Part shown: positions 27,621-37,432 of the stretch, in pieces
How the letters are laid out: every line of letters begins with the position of its first letter
Position numbering within the stretch: position 1 is the first letter of the stretch
NCBI RefSeq assembly: GCF_002177135.1
Contig: NZ_MWPH01000002.1
Coordinates: 1,116,001-1,180,000, forward strand
Direction: 5' to 3'
Length of the DNA stretch: 64,000 nt
From: Natronolimnobius baerhuensis
Lineage (GTDB): Archaea > Halobacteriota > Halobacteria > Halobacteriales > Natrialbaceae
The notes under the pieces: generated by a model
The model's input: the letters and a program-made list of their open reading frames with translations, nothing else
What the model was told of the DNA's origin: nothing
Database searches by the model: none
Made by a program: the position numbers and the translations under genes

Positions 27621-28616
27621 CTACGCGAGTGGCGTCCGCTCAACAACCTGCCCGTCGTAACTTGGATACTGTTCTACGATTTCTCCATCCTCGAGGTCAC
27701 CATCCTCGATCATCTCTTCTAAGAGCCACCAGGCGACCTCGACGTGGTCCGCTTTGACGGTGTAGAACTCTTCGGGGACGCCAAGCGCTTCGAAGCGGTC
27801 GGGGTCGGCGCGGGTCTTGCCGTAGACGAGCGTGCCGTCGTCGGTCACGTCGTCGAACTCGCGGCGGATGTTTCGGGCCATGCGCTTGAGTCGGCGGCGG
27901 TGCTGGGCGGCGTCTTTGAACACCGAGGTACAGAAGTACACGCGCTCGTGGTCGCCCATGACCTCGAGGATGTCCTCGCGGGAGCCCTCGACGGCGCTCA
28001 TGTGGTCTTCCTTGAGTTCGTAGCCCTGCTCTTGCATCCGGCGGTAGTTCCCGTCGGACATCTCGAACTCGTTGATGTTACAGAACTCCGCTGCGCCCTC
28101 GTCCAAGAACTCGAGGAACTCCGTTTCGGCGCGGATGCCCGGGATCTCGAACGCGGGCGTCAGGCCTTCCTCGCGAGCGATGTACAGAATCTCCTCCCAC
28201 TCGGTGCCATGGAGGTCGCCCCACTGCTCGAGGGGCGGGTGGAACCGAATTTCGTCGAGGCCGGCCTCGGAGAGTTTCCGCATGTTCTCGCGCCCGCCCG
28301 GAATCCCCGTGTAGAGGTGGGTGTGGTGGTCCTCGCCGAACTCGTCTTTGAGAAGCTCGAGGTAGTGACAGGTTCGCTCGAGGGCCTCCTGGGGTTCGCC
28401 GCCGGTAATCGAGGTACCCAGTGCGTCCATCCGGTGGGCTTCCTCGAGGACGTCCTCGTCAGTCTCGACTTGGCGCTCGTTCGCATAGACGTCAGTGACG
28501 TTCTTGCGGTTCTCGCCAAGCGGGCAGTAAAAGCAGTCGCGCTGGTCACAGTAGCCGTATACGAACATGACCATCTTGCCGCCTTTCGCGCACTGCTCGC
28601 AGCCCTCGGAAATCAT
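27621..28616 (-). CDS. Radical SAM protein
   Basis: A 331-residue radical SAM enzyme. The cluster motif reads CDQRDCFYC (C-x4-C-x2-C at about 23-31; spacing differs from the textbook CxxxCxxC by one residue), and ITGGEPQEA is the SAM-binding GGE motif. Two further cysteines near the N-terminus (CEQCAKGG) may bind metal. The C-terminal part has no extra Cys cluster region that I can recognise. The family is widespread in archaea without a proven substrate. The 3-prime end is repeated downstream. Confidence 0.85.
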   Translation of the reverse strand: MISEGCEQCAKGGKMVMFVYGYCDQRDCFYCPLGENRKNVTDVYANERQVETDEDVLEEAHRMDALGTSITGGEPQEALERTCHYLELLKDEFGEDHHTHLYTGIPGGRENMRKLSEAGLDEIRFHPPLEQWGDLHGTEWEEILYIAREEGLTPAFEIPGIRAETEFLEFLDEGAAEFCNINEFEMSDGNYRRMQEQGYELKEDHMSAVEGSREDILEVMGDHERVYFCTSVFKDAAQHRRRLKRMARNIRREFDDVTDDGTLVYGKTRADPDRFEALGVPEEFYTVKADHVEVAWWLLEEMIEDGDLEDGEIVEQYPSYDGQVVERTPLA

Positions 28617-28799
28617 CTACTCGTATCGAACGGTTCCAGCGGAATAAGCGAACCGGGTTCGAAACGGTGTGTGAGTGGGTGTCCTGCGGCGTGGCGTGTG
28701 TGCGTCTGTTTATCGCAACCGGCGGCGCGTTGCTGCCGCTGGCGGTGATGACAAAACATATACCAATCCGCATAATTCGTAGTGGTAACGGTACGTAGA

Positions 28800-29417
28800 A
28801 TGGAAACGCAACTGAAACGACGGCACCTACTCGTCGGCCTCGGTACAAGCGGTCTCGTGGCCGCCAGCGGCTGTACCGACAGCCTCGAGTTAGTCAACGA
28901 CAGCAATGACGAAGAGACCGACGAGCGGATGTGCGTCGAAGACTATCGTGTGCTCGACGCAGAACTCGAGGAGCGAAGCGTCGTCTATCCTGACTCCGAC
29001 GATCCGTTTCTCGGGTTCGATCTCGAGGTCGAACCGAACCCCGTGGCGGCGCATAGGAATTTTACGGTTACACTTACGAATGTCTCCGGCCACGACCTCG
29101 AGACGTACGCGGACGACCGAATCGCGATCCAGCACGCCGTTGACGGGGAGTGGCGACCAACTGTTGGTGTCGCGGACGATCACGAGTGGAGCGACCGAAC
29201 GACGACGCACGAACCCGGCGACGAAACGGCGTGGGAAATCGACGTCTCGGTATCCGAACCCGTTCTCGGGACGTACGAGTTCTGTACGATGCCAACGCCG
29301 GGCGACTATCGGGCCGTTTTCTGGGGATTTCCCCACGGACCCGACAGCGATCCACTCGCGCTCGCGACGGAGTTCGAAATCATAGAACCAGAAGATGACG
29401 ACGAAGAGAGCCGATAA
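28800..29417 (+). CDS. Secreted Tat lipoprotein of unknown function
   Basis: A 205-residue lipoprotein: twin arginine KRRHLLVGLG, hydrophobic stretch and lipobox A-S-G-C with Cys near residue 26, then a mature beta-sandwich-like domain (FTVTLTNVSGHDLETY and ATEFEIIEP strands). Haloarchaea export many such proteins through Tat and attach a lipid to the Cys. No binding residues are visible. A tata-like acatataccaa lies about 40 bases upstream of the ATG. Confidence 0.75.
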   Translation: METQLKRRHLLVGLGTSGLVAASGCTDSLELVNDSNDEETDERMCVEDYRVLDAELEERSVVYPDSDDPFLGFDLEVEPNPVAAHRNFTVTLTNVSGHDLETYADDRIAIQHAVDGEWRPTVGVADDHEWSDRTTTHEPGDETAWEIDVSVSEPVLGTYEFCTMPTPGDYRAVFWGFPHGPDSDPLALATEFEIIEPEDDDEESR

Positions 29418-29575
29418 CGAAGAACGACAACCACCACTGTAACGAGCGCGAATCACCGCGCCCATGTTGCTACTGTTATCCTACTGATCGGGTATCCGTC
29501 TTCGACCGACTCCTTTTGAAACCGACTGCATACATCCCAGAAAACGGAAGTACCACGCCCGCGAACTCGAGGACG

Positions 29576-30712
29576 ATGCTGCTGGTCCTCTGTGTCGACC
29601 TCGACGACGACCTCGGTCGCAAGACCGGCTTCTCGACGCCGGTGATCGGCCGCGACCCCGTCGAAGAGGCCGCCGTTGCCCTCGCAACCGAAGATCCTGA
29701 AGACTCCGATGTGAACGTCATCTTCCAGGGACTGCACGTCTACGACGATCTGGACAGCCGCGACGAGAGCGTCGAAGTCGCGGTCGTGACGGGCAACGAA
29801 GACGGCGACGTTGCGGCCAACCGCGAGGTCGGCGATGAAGTGGATACGGTCCTCGCGAGCCTCTCGACCGCCGAGGACGTGACCGCGCTCGTCATCACCG
29901 ACGGCGCACAGGACGAATCCGTCATCCCCGTCATCCGCTCGCGCGTCCCCATCGACGGCGTCCGCCGCGTGGTCGTCCGCCAGGCCCAGAATCTCGAGTC
30001 GATGTACTACACGATCAAGCAGGTGCTAAACGACCCCGAGACGCGCGGGACCGTTCTGATTCCGCTCGGAATCCTCCTGTTGATCTACCCGCTCGCGCTC
30101 ATCGGCAGCGCCCTCGAGATGCCGGGATTCGTCCTCGGGACCACCTCGGCGCTGCTCGGACTGTATCTCATCTCGAGGGGACTCGGCCTTGGCAACCGAC
30201 TCGATACGGCAGTCGAGAGCGCGCGCCGCTCGCTGTACGCCGGTCGAACCACGCTCCTTGCCTACGTCGTCGCCGCGGCACTGTTCGTCCTTGGCGGCGT
30301 CAGCGGGATGAACGAACTCGAGGGCGTCCAGGAGGCGACGACTGGTGAAGTCGGCGCGCCAGTCATGGTCGCTGCGCTCGTCTACGGCTCGGTTCAGTGG
30401 CTGGCTGCGGCCGGCGTTACGACGAGCCTCGGCCAGATCACCGACGAGTATATCGCTGGAAATCTCAAGTGGCGCTATCTGAACGCGCCGTTTTACGTCG
30501 TCGCGATTGCAATCGTCCTCCATGCGGTCAGTGCCTTCTTCCTCGATTTGGTTGGCATTAGCTACCTCGCGACGGCGCTGACGGTCGGCACGCTGTTAGG
30601 TATCGTCAGTACGCTCGCGTTCGCCGTCGTCGAATCTCGCCTCGAGGAGTCCGACGACGACCCAGACGATGACGTTGATACCGAAAGCCACCCACAACCA
30701 GATCGGGCGTAA
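29576..30712 (+). CDS. DUF373-family membrane protein
   Basis: A 378-residue protein: an N-terminal soluble domain (about 1-150, starting MLLVLCVDLDDDLG and including VIFQGLHVYDDL and ALVITDGAQDESVIP) and a C-terminal part with about six membrane helices. This arrangement matches DUF373, an archaeal family of unknown function. The ATG at 29576 starts the conserved sequence; the upstream start at 29516 adds 20 unlikely residues. Confidence 0.82.
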   Translation: MLLVLCVDLDDDLGRKTGFSTPVIGRDPVEEAAVALATEDPEDSDVNVIFQGLHVYDDLDSRDESVEVAVVTGNEDGDVAANREVGDEVDTVLASLSTAEDVTALVITDGAQDESVIPVIRSRVPIDGVRRVVVRQAQNLESMYYTIKQVLNDPETRGTVLIPLGILLLIYPLALIGSALEMPGFVLGTTSALLGLYLISRGLGLGNRLDTAVESARRSLYAGRTTLLAYVVAAALFVLGGVSGMNELEGVQEATTGEVGAPVMVAALVYGSVQWLAAAGVTTSLGQITDEYIAGNLKWRYLNAPFYVVAIAIVLHAVSAFFLDLVGISYLATALTVGTLLGIVSTLAFAVVESRLEESDDDPDDDVDTESHPQPDRA

Positions 30713-30767
30713 CTCGAGTGGTGGGTGTCGGTACCGGTGTCAGTTGCGACTCGCGTAAGAAAAACAG

Positions 30768-31610
30768 TTACCGCTCTCGTTCAACGACGAACTCGGCTAA
30801 CTCGAGGAGGTAGCCCTCTGCTTCGGGATCGGCGACATCGATGCGGTCGAGTGCATCGAGTGCGCGGTCGGCTTCTGCTCGGGCGCGTGCATTGGCTTCC
30901 TCGGGTGTGAGATCTGTAACTTGGACGACCGAGGGGCGCTCTAAGGCGGCGTCGTGGCCCGTTGGTTTCCCGAGGTCGTCCGCGTCGGCGACGGCGTCGA
31001 GGACGTCGTCGCGGATCTGGAAGGCGATGCCGACACGTTCAGCGTACTCGCCGAGGGCTTCGACGGTAAAGGGGTCCGAGTCGGCTGCAATCGCGCCGAG
31101 TTCTGCGGCGGCGCGAAAGAGCGCGCCGGTCTTGCGCCGCGCAAGGACCATGTACTCGTCTTCATTGCTCGGCTGTGCGGAGAGTTCGGTCGCTTCACCG
31201 ATACCGAGTTCGACCATCGCTTCGGCGACAGTACGAGTTGCTTGGGGATTCGTCGAGAAGAGGCCAAAGGCCTCGCCAAGGAGTCCATCACTCGTGATAA
31301 TTGCCGGCCCGTAGCCGAATTCGGCCCAGGCGCTTGCGGTCCCACGGCGGAGTTCGGATCGATCAATAATATCGTCGATAACGAGCGAGGCGTTGTGTAC
31401 CAGTTCGATGCCAACCCCAAATTCGACGGCGTCTTCTGCGGTGCCACCGACCGTCTCGCAAGCCAGTACCGTGACCATCGGTCGGACGCGTTTGCCACCA
31501 GAGAGGGCGACGTGTCGAACTTCCTCGCTGAGCGTCTCCGGGTCGACCCCATCGACGACCTCGACGAGACGCTCCTCGATTAGCGCCCGGCGGCGCTCCA
31601 GAAGTTCCAT
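30768..31610 (-). CDS. idsA: Polyprenyl (geranylgeranyl) diphosphate synthase
   Basis: A 280-residue trans-prenyltransferase of the IspA/IdsA type, which condenses isopentenyl diphosphate to make the C20 or longer chains of archaeal lipids and quinones. The first aspartate-rich motif is LVIDDIIDRSELRRG, the second FQIRDDVLDAV. GGKRVRPMV near residue 40 binds the diphosphate. This length is rather short for the family (usually about 320-350), as in some haloarchaeal paralogues; chain length of the product cannot be read off. Confidence 0.88.
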   Translation of the reverse strand: MELLERRRALIEERLVEVVDGVDPETLSEEVRHVALSGGKRVRPMVTVLACETVGGTAEDAVEFGVGIELVHNASLVIDDIIDRSELRRGTASAWAEFGYGPAIITSDGLLGEAFGLFSTNPQATRTVAEAMVELGIGEATELSAQPSNEDEYMVLARRKTGALFRAAAELGAIAADSDPFTVEALGEYAERVGIAFQIRDDVLDAVADADDLGKPTGHDAALERPSVVQVTDLTPEEANARARAEADRALDALDRIDVADPEAEGYLLELAEFVVERER

Positions 31611-31799
31611 TGGCGGGCCTTAGAAGCAGGTGAAAAAGTAGGTGACGGTTTGGGTTGCCGGTCGCTACACCGACTCGAGACGGTCCGTTGTCCCACTGTG
31701 TCGGTGCAACCGAAAATCAGCCAGATACACCGCAACAGTCGGCCAATGCCCCGTCGTATCCACAAAGTCAGACGCTCGAGAGAGCGTCACCGAATCGGC

Positions 31800-34430
31800 T
31801 TACTGGTCGCCGTCGTCGAACTGGAACGAGTCCGCGAGCGGATCCGTTCCATCGCTCTCAGACGCCTCAGTCGTGTCGTCTGCGTCTTCGTCGACATGTT
31901 CTCCCCAGCCGTCAGCGGACTCGTTGTCTGCGTCGGTCACGTCAGTGCTATCGGAGTCATTCTCAGGCGTCGCTGCAAGTGGATCCGTCGCCTCAGCGTC
32001 CTCGGACTCAGTTTCGTCGGACGCGGAGTCACCGCCCTCGCCACCGAAACCATCGTCAGTCTCGTCGAACGAGAGCGCATCGTTCACCTCAGCGTCTGCA
32101 CTGTCGTTCACTTCGAGTGCATCATCGGTTGCTGCGTCGGTGTCGAAGTGGTCAAGCGTTGCAGAGAGCTGTGTCGCGCGCTGAGCCAGATCACTGGCAC
32201 TGCGCGAGACTTCCGTCAGCGCGGTCGTCTGCTCTTCGGCTGCTGCCGCGACAGTTTCGCTCTCGGTGCTCGTTTGCTCGGCAATCGTCGCCACTTCGTC
32301 GACCATCGCGACAACTTCCTGCGTCGAGGCTGCCTGCTCGTCGCTCGCACTCGAGATTTCCTGCATCCCGGTGTTGGTCTCGACGGCATAATCTGCAATC
32401 TCGTCGAGTGCGTTCGCCGCGCGCTCGACGGAATCAGTGTGCTCGGAGACGTGATCGCTCGTCTGTTGGACCTCTGCGGCCGCGCGTTCGGTCTGAGACT
32501 TGATCTCCTCGAGTCGGTTCTCGATGTCGCGAGCGGCTTCGCGGGTTTCGGCAGATAGTTCCTTGACCTCGCCTGCGACTGCGGAGAAGCCTTCGTTCGA
32601 GCTTTCAGACCGCGAGGCCTCGATGTTGGCGTTCAGCGCCAGCATGTTCGTCTGCTCGGCGACTTCCGTGATGAACTCGAGCAGTTCGTCGACCTGCTCC
32701 ATCTCTGCTTCGAGTTTCTCAATTTCGGCGACCGCTGCATCGGATTCGGTCTCGATTTCTCGCATGCCCTCGATTGCCTCTTGGGCTGCTTCCCGACCTT
32801 CTTCGCCGGTTTCTGCGGTTCGGGCAGCAAGGTCTGCGACCTGATTCGAGGAGGCAGCGATCTGTTCGATTGTCGTCGACAGCCCGCTCATCTCCTGGTT
32901 GATCGACTGGAGACTGTCGTTCTGTCGGTCGGCACCCTCGGAGATTTCCTGCGTGGATCCAGCAACCTGCGTCGACGCCGACTGGACCTCCTCGCTCGAG
33001 GCAGTCACTTCCTCGGAGGCCGTTGCGACTTCCGTCGCGAACGTTTTGATCGTTGCCGTCGTCTCCTCGAGTTCAGCGATCATCTCGTTGAACTCGGTCG
33101 CGATGTCTTCCATCGCCTCGTTCTCGCTGTCGGCGTCCATCCGTGCGGTGAGGTCACCGTCGGCCGTCGCCTGCATGACCTCGCGGTACTCGTCGGCTTT
33201 CGCCTCGAGATGGTCATTGAGCCGTTCGGCCTCAGCGCGGGCCGTCTCTGCTTCGTCGCGTGCCTGCGTCGTCTCCTCGATTTGGGTCTTGAGCGAGTCG
33301 CGCATACTGCCGAACCCATCGTAGAGCCGGCCAATGCTGTCGATTCGCTTGGACTCGAGATCCACCTCAAGATCGCCTTCTTCCATGCGCGAGGCCTTCC
33401 GCGTCAGGCGGTCAATCGAGCGCGAGGTGTTCCAGCCGAAGACCGCACCGACGGAGCCGATCAACAACACGGCACCAATCGTGGCGATCAGGCCGAACTG
33501 CTGGACGTCTTCGACGAAGCCGTAGGCGATATCGGTCGGCGTATGAACGAGTGTGACCCAATCCGAGTCACCGACAGTTGCGTAGCCAACAACGTACTCC
33601 TGTGAGCCAAAGAAGTCCTCCTCGAGGAACGACGTTCCTGGGCCGGCTTCCATGGCTCCGAGTGAGCCTGTTTCAGGGTTGCGTGCATCGACTAGCGGGT
33701 CATCATCACCGGCGTCGGTGTACAGTTCGAACATCGGGTTCGTTGTCGCCGCCCGCGATTCGTCGCCCGGTTCGCTGAACGCGATTCTGTCGTTGCCGTC
33801 GACAACCATCCCGTAGCGGTCATCGCCTGTCACCACTTCGTACTCATCTAGTGGAATCGTGTAGACAAGCACCTGCCCATCAAGGATGTTGTGGCTGGCG
33901 GTGATGTACGCAATTCGCTGTTCGTTCTCGTCGACGTCACCGCTCTCGTAGGCGTTCGTGACGTACGTCCCTGACTCGTTGTCGATCTGGTCGACCCACT
34001 CACCTTGCAGCTCTTGGCCGGTCTGTGGTTCAACTTTTGAACTGGCAATCACGTGGCCATTTGTCTCGAGGAGATGGAGGTGCGCTTCACCGACATCCCC
34101 GCCGCCACGATCATCCATGGTTTCTTCGACATACTCCTGAGCGTCCGGTTGATCCCCAGCGGTTTCGACGGCGATCGCGCTACTCCGGGCGAACTCTTCA
34201 ACCGTGTACTCGTTATTCTCGTGGAAGTCATTGACCGATTCCGCTTGCTGGAGCGCAAGCGTCTCGTGATCGGTATAGACGTTCGACTGGACACCCTCTT
34301 GTAGTTGTGCTGTCCCGACAAGCCCGATTGCCCCCACCGAGAGGCCGAGGATCAGCAATACAATCGCGAACTTCATCGCATAACTTCGGCGGATGAAGTT
34401 CGGCACCACCTTACGCAGCAGTCCGTGCAT
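31800..34430 (-). CDS. Methyl-accepting chemotaxis transducer
   Basis: An 876-residue transducer: membrane helix at about 19-40, a large extracellular sensor of the Cache type (about 45-300), a second membrane helix near 305-328, HAMP (about 330-380, again near 400-450), then the long cytoplasmic coiled coil with the conserved hairpin tip VAEQTNMLALNANIEASRSE. The C-terminal 120 residues are Asp/Ser/Glu-rich. It signals to CheW and CheA, not encoded here. The upstream inverted repeat around the TATA box suggests repressor or activator control. Confidence 0.93.
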   Translation of the reverse strand: MHGLLRKVVPNFIRRSYAMKFAIVLLILGLSVGAIGLVGTAQLQEGVQSNVYTDHETLALQQAESVNDFHENNEYTVEEFARSSAIAVETAGDQPDAQEYVEETMDDRGGGDVGEAHLHLLETNGHVIASSKVEPQTGQELQGEWVDQIDNESGTYVTNAYESGDVDENEQRIAYITASHNILDGQVLVYTIPLDEYEVVTGDDRYGMVVDGNDRIAFSEPGDESRAATTNPMFELYTDAGDDDPLVDARNPETGSLGAMEAGPGTSFLEEDFFGSQEYVVGYATVGDSDWVTLVHTPTDIAYGFVEDVQQFGLIATIGAVLLIGSVGAVFGWNTSRSIDRLTRKASRMEEGDLEVDLESKRIDSIGRLYDGFGSMRDSLKTQIEETTQARDEAETARAEAERLNDHLEAKADEYREVMQATADGDLTARMDADSENEAMEDIATEFNEMIAELEETTATIKTFATEVATASEEVTASSEEVQSASTQVAGSTQEISEGADRQNDSLQSINQEMSGLSTTIEQIAASSNQVADLAARTAETGEEGREAAQEAIEGMREIETESDAAVAEIEKLEAEMEQVDELLEFITEVAEQTNMLALNANIEASRSESSNEGFSAVAGEVKELSAETREAARDIENRLEEIKSQTERAAAEVQQTSDHVSEHTDSVERAANALDEIADYAVETNTGMQEISSASDEQAASTQEVVAMVDEVATIAEQTSTESETVAAAAEEQTTALTEVSRSASDLAQRATQLSATLDHFDTDAATDDALEVNDSADAEVNDALSFDETDDGFGGEGGDSASDETESEDAEATDPLAATPENDSDSTDVTDADNESADGWGEHVDEDADDTTEASESDGTDPLADSFQFDDGDQ

Positions 34431-34774
34431 GATCGATAAAGATTATTACCGATCAATAAATGTTCCTGATCGGAAATGTGCGCCGAATAACTAATTCAGG
34501 TTGTAAATAAAATGGGTCGTATGCACTGAAAAAGGGTTACAGACCCACAGACACGCCTATAAGTGATTCAAAGTAATTTTTGCTCGAGTGGTCAGAGAAC
34601 TGGAAGGCACCGATGACTGTGAGAGGTCCACGGCGAATGCAGTTGTGATCACGTCGCGCGCGAGAGTGAAACTCAATTTGGACTATGGGGTGGGAAAACA
34701 AGTAACGACTTCGGAGACAAACGGGCAAAAACGCCTACAGCCCGGTCAACCACACAGTGCAGGCAGTATACCCC
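34431..34774. other. Gap upstream of transducer gene
   Basis: A 344-base non-coding stretch between the transducer and etfA. Its left part holds the transducer promoter (listed separately). The remainder is AT-rich with no convincing gene; a 64-codon plus-strand frame at 34588 looks like chance. Confidence 0.6.
34449..34473 (-). promoter_or_regulatory. Inverted repeat bracketing the transducer TATA box
   Basis: CCGATCA at 34449-34455 and TGATCGG at 34467-34473 form a perfect 7-base inverted repeat with an 11-base spacer. On the minus strand the spacer contains TTTATT, 26-32 bases before the ATG at 34430, the right place for a TATA box of a leaderless transcript. A factor bound to the repeat would cover the TATA box. 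Confidence 0.6.
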
Positions 34775-35728
34775 TTATCTGAACGCTTCTGTCAGCGACG
34801 GGACGACATCGAAGAGGTCGTCCGTGATCGCATAGTCCGCAATGTCCATGATCGGCGCGTTCGGATCGGTGTTGATCGCGACGATTGTCTCGGAGCCTTT
34901 CATCCCCGCAACGTGCTGGACGGCGCCCGAAATGCCAATCGCGATGTAAACATCGGGCGTGACGACCTTCCCGGACTGGCCGACCTGCCGGTTCTTCGGC
35001 AGCCAGCCGTTGTCAACGATTGGACGTGAGGATGACACCGTTGCATCGAGTGCATCCGCGAGGTCGTGGATAATCTCGAGGTTCTCTTCTTCGTCGATGC
35101 CCCGACCGACCGAGACGAGTACCTCGGCATCACTGATGTCCACGTCGCCGCTGCCGACTTCCTCGAAACCCGTTACCGTCGCGCCGAGTGCGGCCTCGTC
35201 GATCTCGGGTTCGAAAGACTCGATTGCAGCGTCGCCAGTGCCCTCCGCTTTGGGCCACTCTCCGCCGCGGGTCGTCACGACCGCCGGCCCCTCGAGTTCG
35301 GTCGTCGTCTCCACTTTGCCGCCGTACATTTCGCGGGTTGCAGTCAGCGTCTCCCCGTCAGTCTCGAGGTCGATTGTGTCCGTGACGAGTGGGCGCTCGA
35401 GGCCGGTGGCAACGGCGGGCGCGTAATCGAGGCCGTTGACGCTGTTGGGGATGAGAACGTACTGCGGGTCGAGCGAGTCGGCGAGTTGGGCGACAGTCTG
35501 CGTATAGACGCCGTGATTGAACTCCTCGCCGTCGGTAACGGTGTGGATCGTATCGACGCCGTCGCGGTTGAGTTTCTCGGCGAAGTCCTCGACAGTGCCG
35601 CTGATGACGGCGAGGTGGAGGTCGCCGCCGGTTTCGTTCGCGAGTTGTCGGCCGGCAGTGACGAGTTCGTAGCTGACATCGCGCAGGTCGCCGCGGCGGT
35701 GTTCTGCTACCGCGAGGACGTCAGTCAT
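34775..35728 (-). CDS. etfA: Electron transfer flavoprotein alpha subunit
   Basis: A 317-residue EtfA. The C-terminal FAD-binding domain has [52 protein letters not shown] and the final ADYAITDD segment that hold FAD. With EtfB it passes electrons from acyl-CoA dehydrogenases or similar enzymes. The start overlaps the end of etfB by four bases. Confidence 0.95.
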   Translation of the reverse strand: MTDVLAVAEHRRGDLRDVSYELVTAGRQLANETGGDLHLAVISGTVEDFAEKLNRDGVDTIHTVTDGEEFNHGVYTQTVAQLADSLDPQYVLIPNSVNGLDYAPAVATGLERPLVTDTIDLETDGETLTATREMYGGKVETTTELEGPAVVTTRGGEWPKAEGTGDAAIESFEPEIDEAALGATVTGFEEVGSGDVDISDAEVLVSVGRGIDEEENLEIIHDLADALDATVSSSRPIVDNGWLPKNRQVGQSGKVVTPDVYIAIGISGAVQHVAGMKGSETIVAINTDPNAPIMDIADYAITDDLFDVVPSLTEAFR

Positions 35729-36516
35729 TGTGCCACCCCCTTCTCGCGAAGCAGTTCAGCCAGTTGCCCGGCGGTTTCCTCGGCACTGCCCTCCCAGACC
35801 GTCGCGTCGCTCTCGCTTTCTGGTTCGTACATATCGGTCAGCGAAATCGCCGCGCCAATCGCGCTCTCATCGACGCCGAGGTCAGCCAGCCCCAGCACCT
35901 CGAGTTCCTTGCGCTGGGCCTGTCGAATCCCCCGTAGGCTCGCATAGCGTGGTTCGTTGATCCCCGTCTGAATCGTCAGGACTGCCGGGAGTTCGACGTC
36001 GGTCAGTTCCTCGACGCCACCCTCGAGTTCGCGCCGAACCGAGGCAACGCCATCCTCGAGGTCGTGCTCGAGGTGGTTGACGACGGCCGCCCACTCGTAG
36101 CCGACGGTGGACGCGAGCGAGACGCCGGTTGCACCGAAGGCGCCGTCACCGGCCTGAACGCCGGTTAAGACGAGATCTGGGTCTTCATCCTCGACGACAG
36201 CACTGAGCAGCGCCGCCTTCGCCTCGACACCGAGTAAGTCGATTCCCTCGAGGGCGTCGTCCCAGATTCGGACCGCGCGGTCGGCACCCTTCGCGAGCGC
36301 CTGGCGGATGGTCTGTTCGCACTCTTCGGGGCCAATCGTCACCGTGATTACCTCGTCGGCGACCCCTGCCTCTTGGAGTTGGACTGCCTCCTCGATTGCG
36401 TACTCATCCCACTCGTTGAGATCTGCCCCGAGGTACTGCTCGGCGATGGCAGTCCCCTCGATTTCGAACTCGTCGTCGACGGTCGCGACTTCCGTGACCG
36501 GTACGAGAATTTTCAT
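35725..36516 (-). CDS. etfB: Electron transfer flavoprotein beta subunit
   Basis: A 263-residue EtfB: start KILVPVTEVATVDDEFEIEG, the ADRAVRIWDD and VLTGVQAGDGAFGATGVSLA nucleotide-binding blocks, and the RYASLRGIRQAQRKELEVL segment before the C-terminal arm. First gene of the etfBA pair. No FixC/FixX or acyl-CoA dehydrogenase gene adjoins, so the electron donor is unknown. Confidence 0.95.
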   Translation of the reverse strand: MKILVPVTEVATVDDEFEIEGTAIAEQYLGADLNEWDEYAIEEAVQLQEAGVADEVITVTIGPEECEQTIRQALAKGADRAVRIWDDALEGIDLLGVEAKAALLSAVVEDEDPDLVLTGVQAGDGAFGATGVSLASTVGYEWAAVVNHLEHDLEDGVASVRRELEGGVEELTDVELPAVLTIQTGINEPRYASLRGIRQAQRKELEVLGLADLGVDESAIGAAISLTDMYEPESESDATVWEGSAEETAGQLAELLREKGVAQ

Positions 36517-36703
36517 TGGTACTATATCCCACGTCCTCTCCGTAAACGTTTTTGGAACAATTCAGAACCCGTTTCACATTTATCCGGCGTGAGAGCAAAT
36601 TACTCGCTCGAGTCGACAGTTGCGCTAGACGGGCCTGGACAGTCTCCTACGGAGACGTATCCGAGACGGAAACGGTTTAACGTCGCCGCTGATACGACAT
36701 ACT

Positions 36704-37189
36704 ATGGCAGACTGTCCACTCGCCGACGACTGTCCGAGTTTCTCCGAACGGATCTCGGGGATGGGGTGTAACCACTACGGAGACAGGGGTGGCAAAGAGT
36801 GGTGTAACCACTACAACCAGCCCATCGACGATCTGAAAACCCAACCGGTCAAATCCGGCGAGGAGATCGTCGTCGACGTCGTGGACATGCACGAAAGCGG
36901 TGCCGGTGTTGGCCGCACTGAAGACGGCTTCATCGTCATGGTCGATGGCGTCCTCCCGGAAGCCCGCGCTCGCGTCAAAATTGAACGCGTCCACAGCAAC
37001 CACGCCCGCGCAGAGATGCTCGAGAAGGTGCCAATGGACGAGGACCTTGATGAGGGCGAAGACGGCGACGACGACACCGATGATGACGGTGACAACGCCA
37101 GCGCCGAAGACAGCGACGACGAAACCGGCCGGTCCTCCGCGACCGACCGCGAACGCCTTGGGAGTCGCGATAACTTCTGGGGCTCATAG
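36704..37189 (+). CDS. TRAM-domain protein with Cys-rich N-terminus
   Basis: A 161-residue protein: Cys at positions 4, 9, 22 and 34 in the first 40 residues (a likely small zinc site), then a TRAM domain at about 48-105 (GEEIVVDVVDMHESGAGVGR followed by DGFIVMVDGVLPEARARVKI), an RNA-binding fold found in tRNA-modifying enzymes and archaeal RNA chaperones. The last 50 residues are an acidic tail. RNA binding is the likely role; target unknown. Confidence 0.82.
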   Translation: MADCPLADDCPSFSERISGMGCNHYGDRGGKEWCNHYNQPIDDLKTQPVKSGEEIVVDVVDMHESGAGVGRTEDGFIVMVDGVLPEARARVKIERVHSNHARAEMLEKVPMDEDLDEGEDGDDDTDDDGDNASAEDSDDETGRSSATDRERLGSRDNFWGS

Positions 37190-37430
37190 CGGCCCTCGCA
37201 ATCGGCCGTTTACATCTGGACAGTCACGGCCACAGCAGTCGCAGTTGCGTGAGACGGAGTGCTGTACTGATTGAGCGGCGCAACCGCCGCCTGGCTCGCG
37301 GTTGTGTCGGTGCTGACGTACAGTAATCCGTTTGGGATGAGTTCTCTCGAGCGAACGCCTCGGGCGCTACACGAACCGACCCTCCCACAGGGAAGCTTTG
37401 ACTTTCTCCCGGTCACTACTGTTCGTGTGA
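37190..37430. other. Gap left of the TnpB element, possible gene remnant
   Basis: Between the TRAM gene and the TnpB element there is no clear gene. A minus-strand frame ending near 37210 (residues STDTTASQAAVAPLNQYSTP) resembles the C-terminal end of a secreted or structural protein and is open right up to the element end. It could be the tail of a gene cut by the insertion, but a chance frame cannot be excluded. Confidence 0.25.
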
Positions 37431-37432
37431 CA

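Noticed and set aside
34588-34782. Plus-strand open frame of 64 codons in the transducer-etfA gap
   Set aside because: Composition is unlike neighbouring proteins and no promoter is seen.
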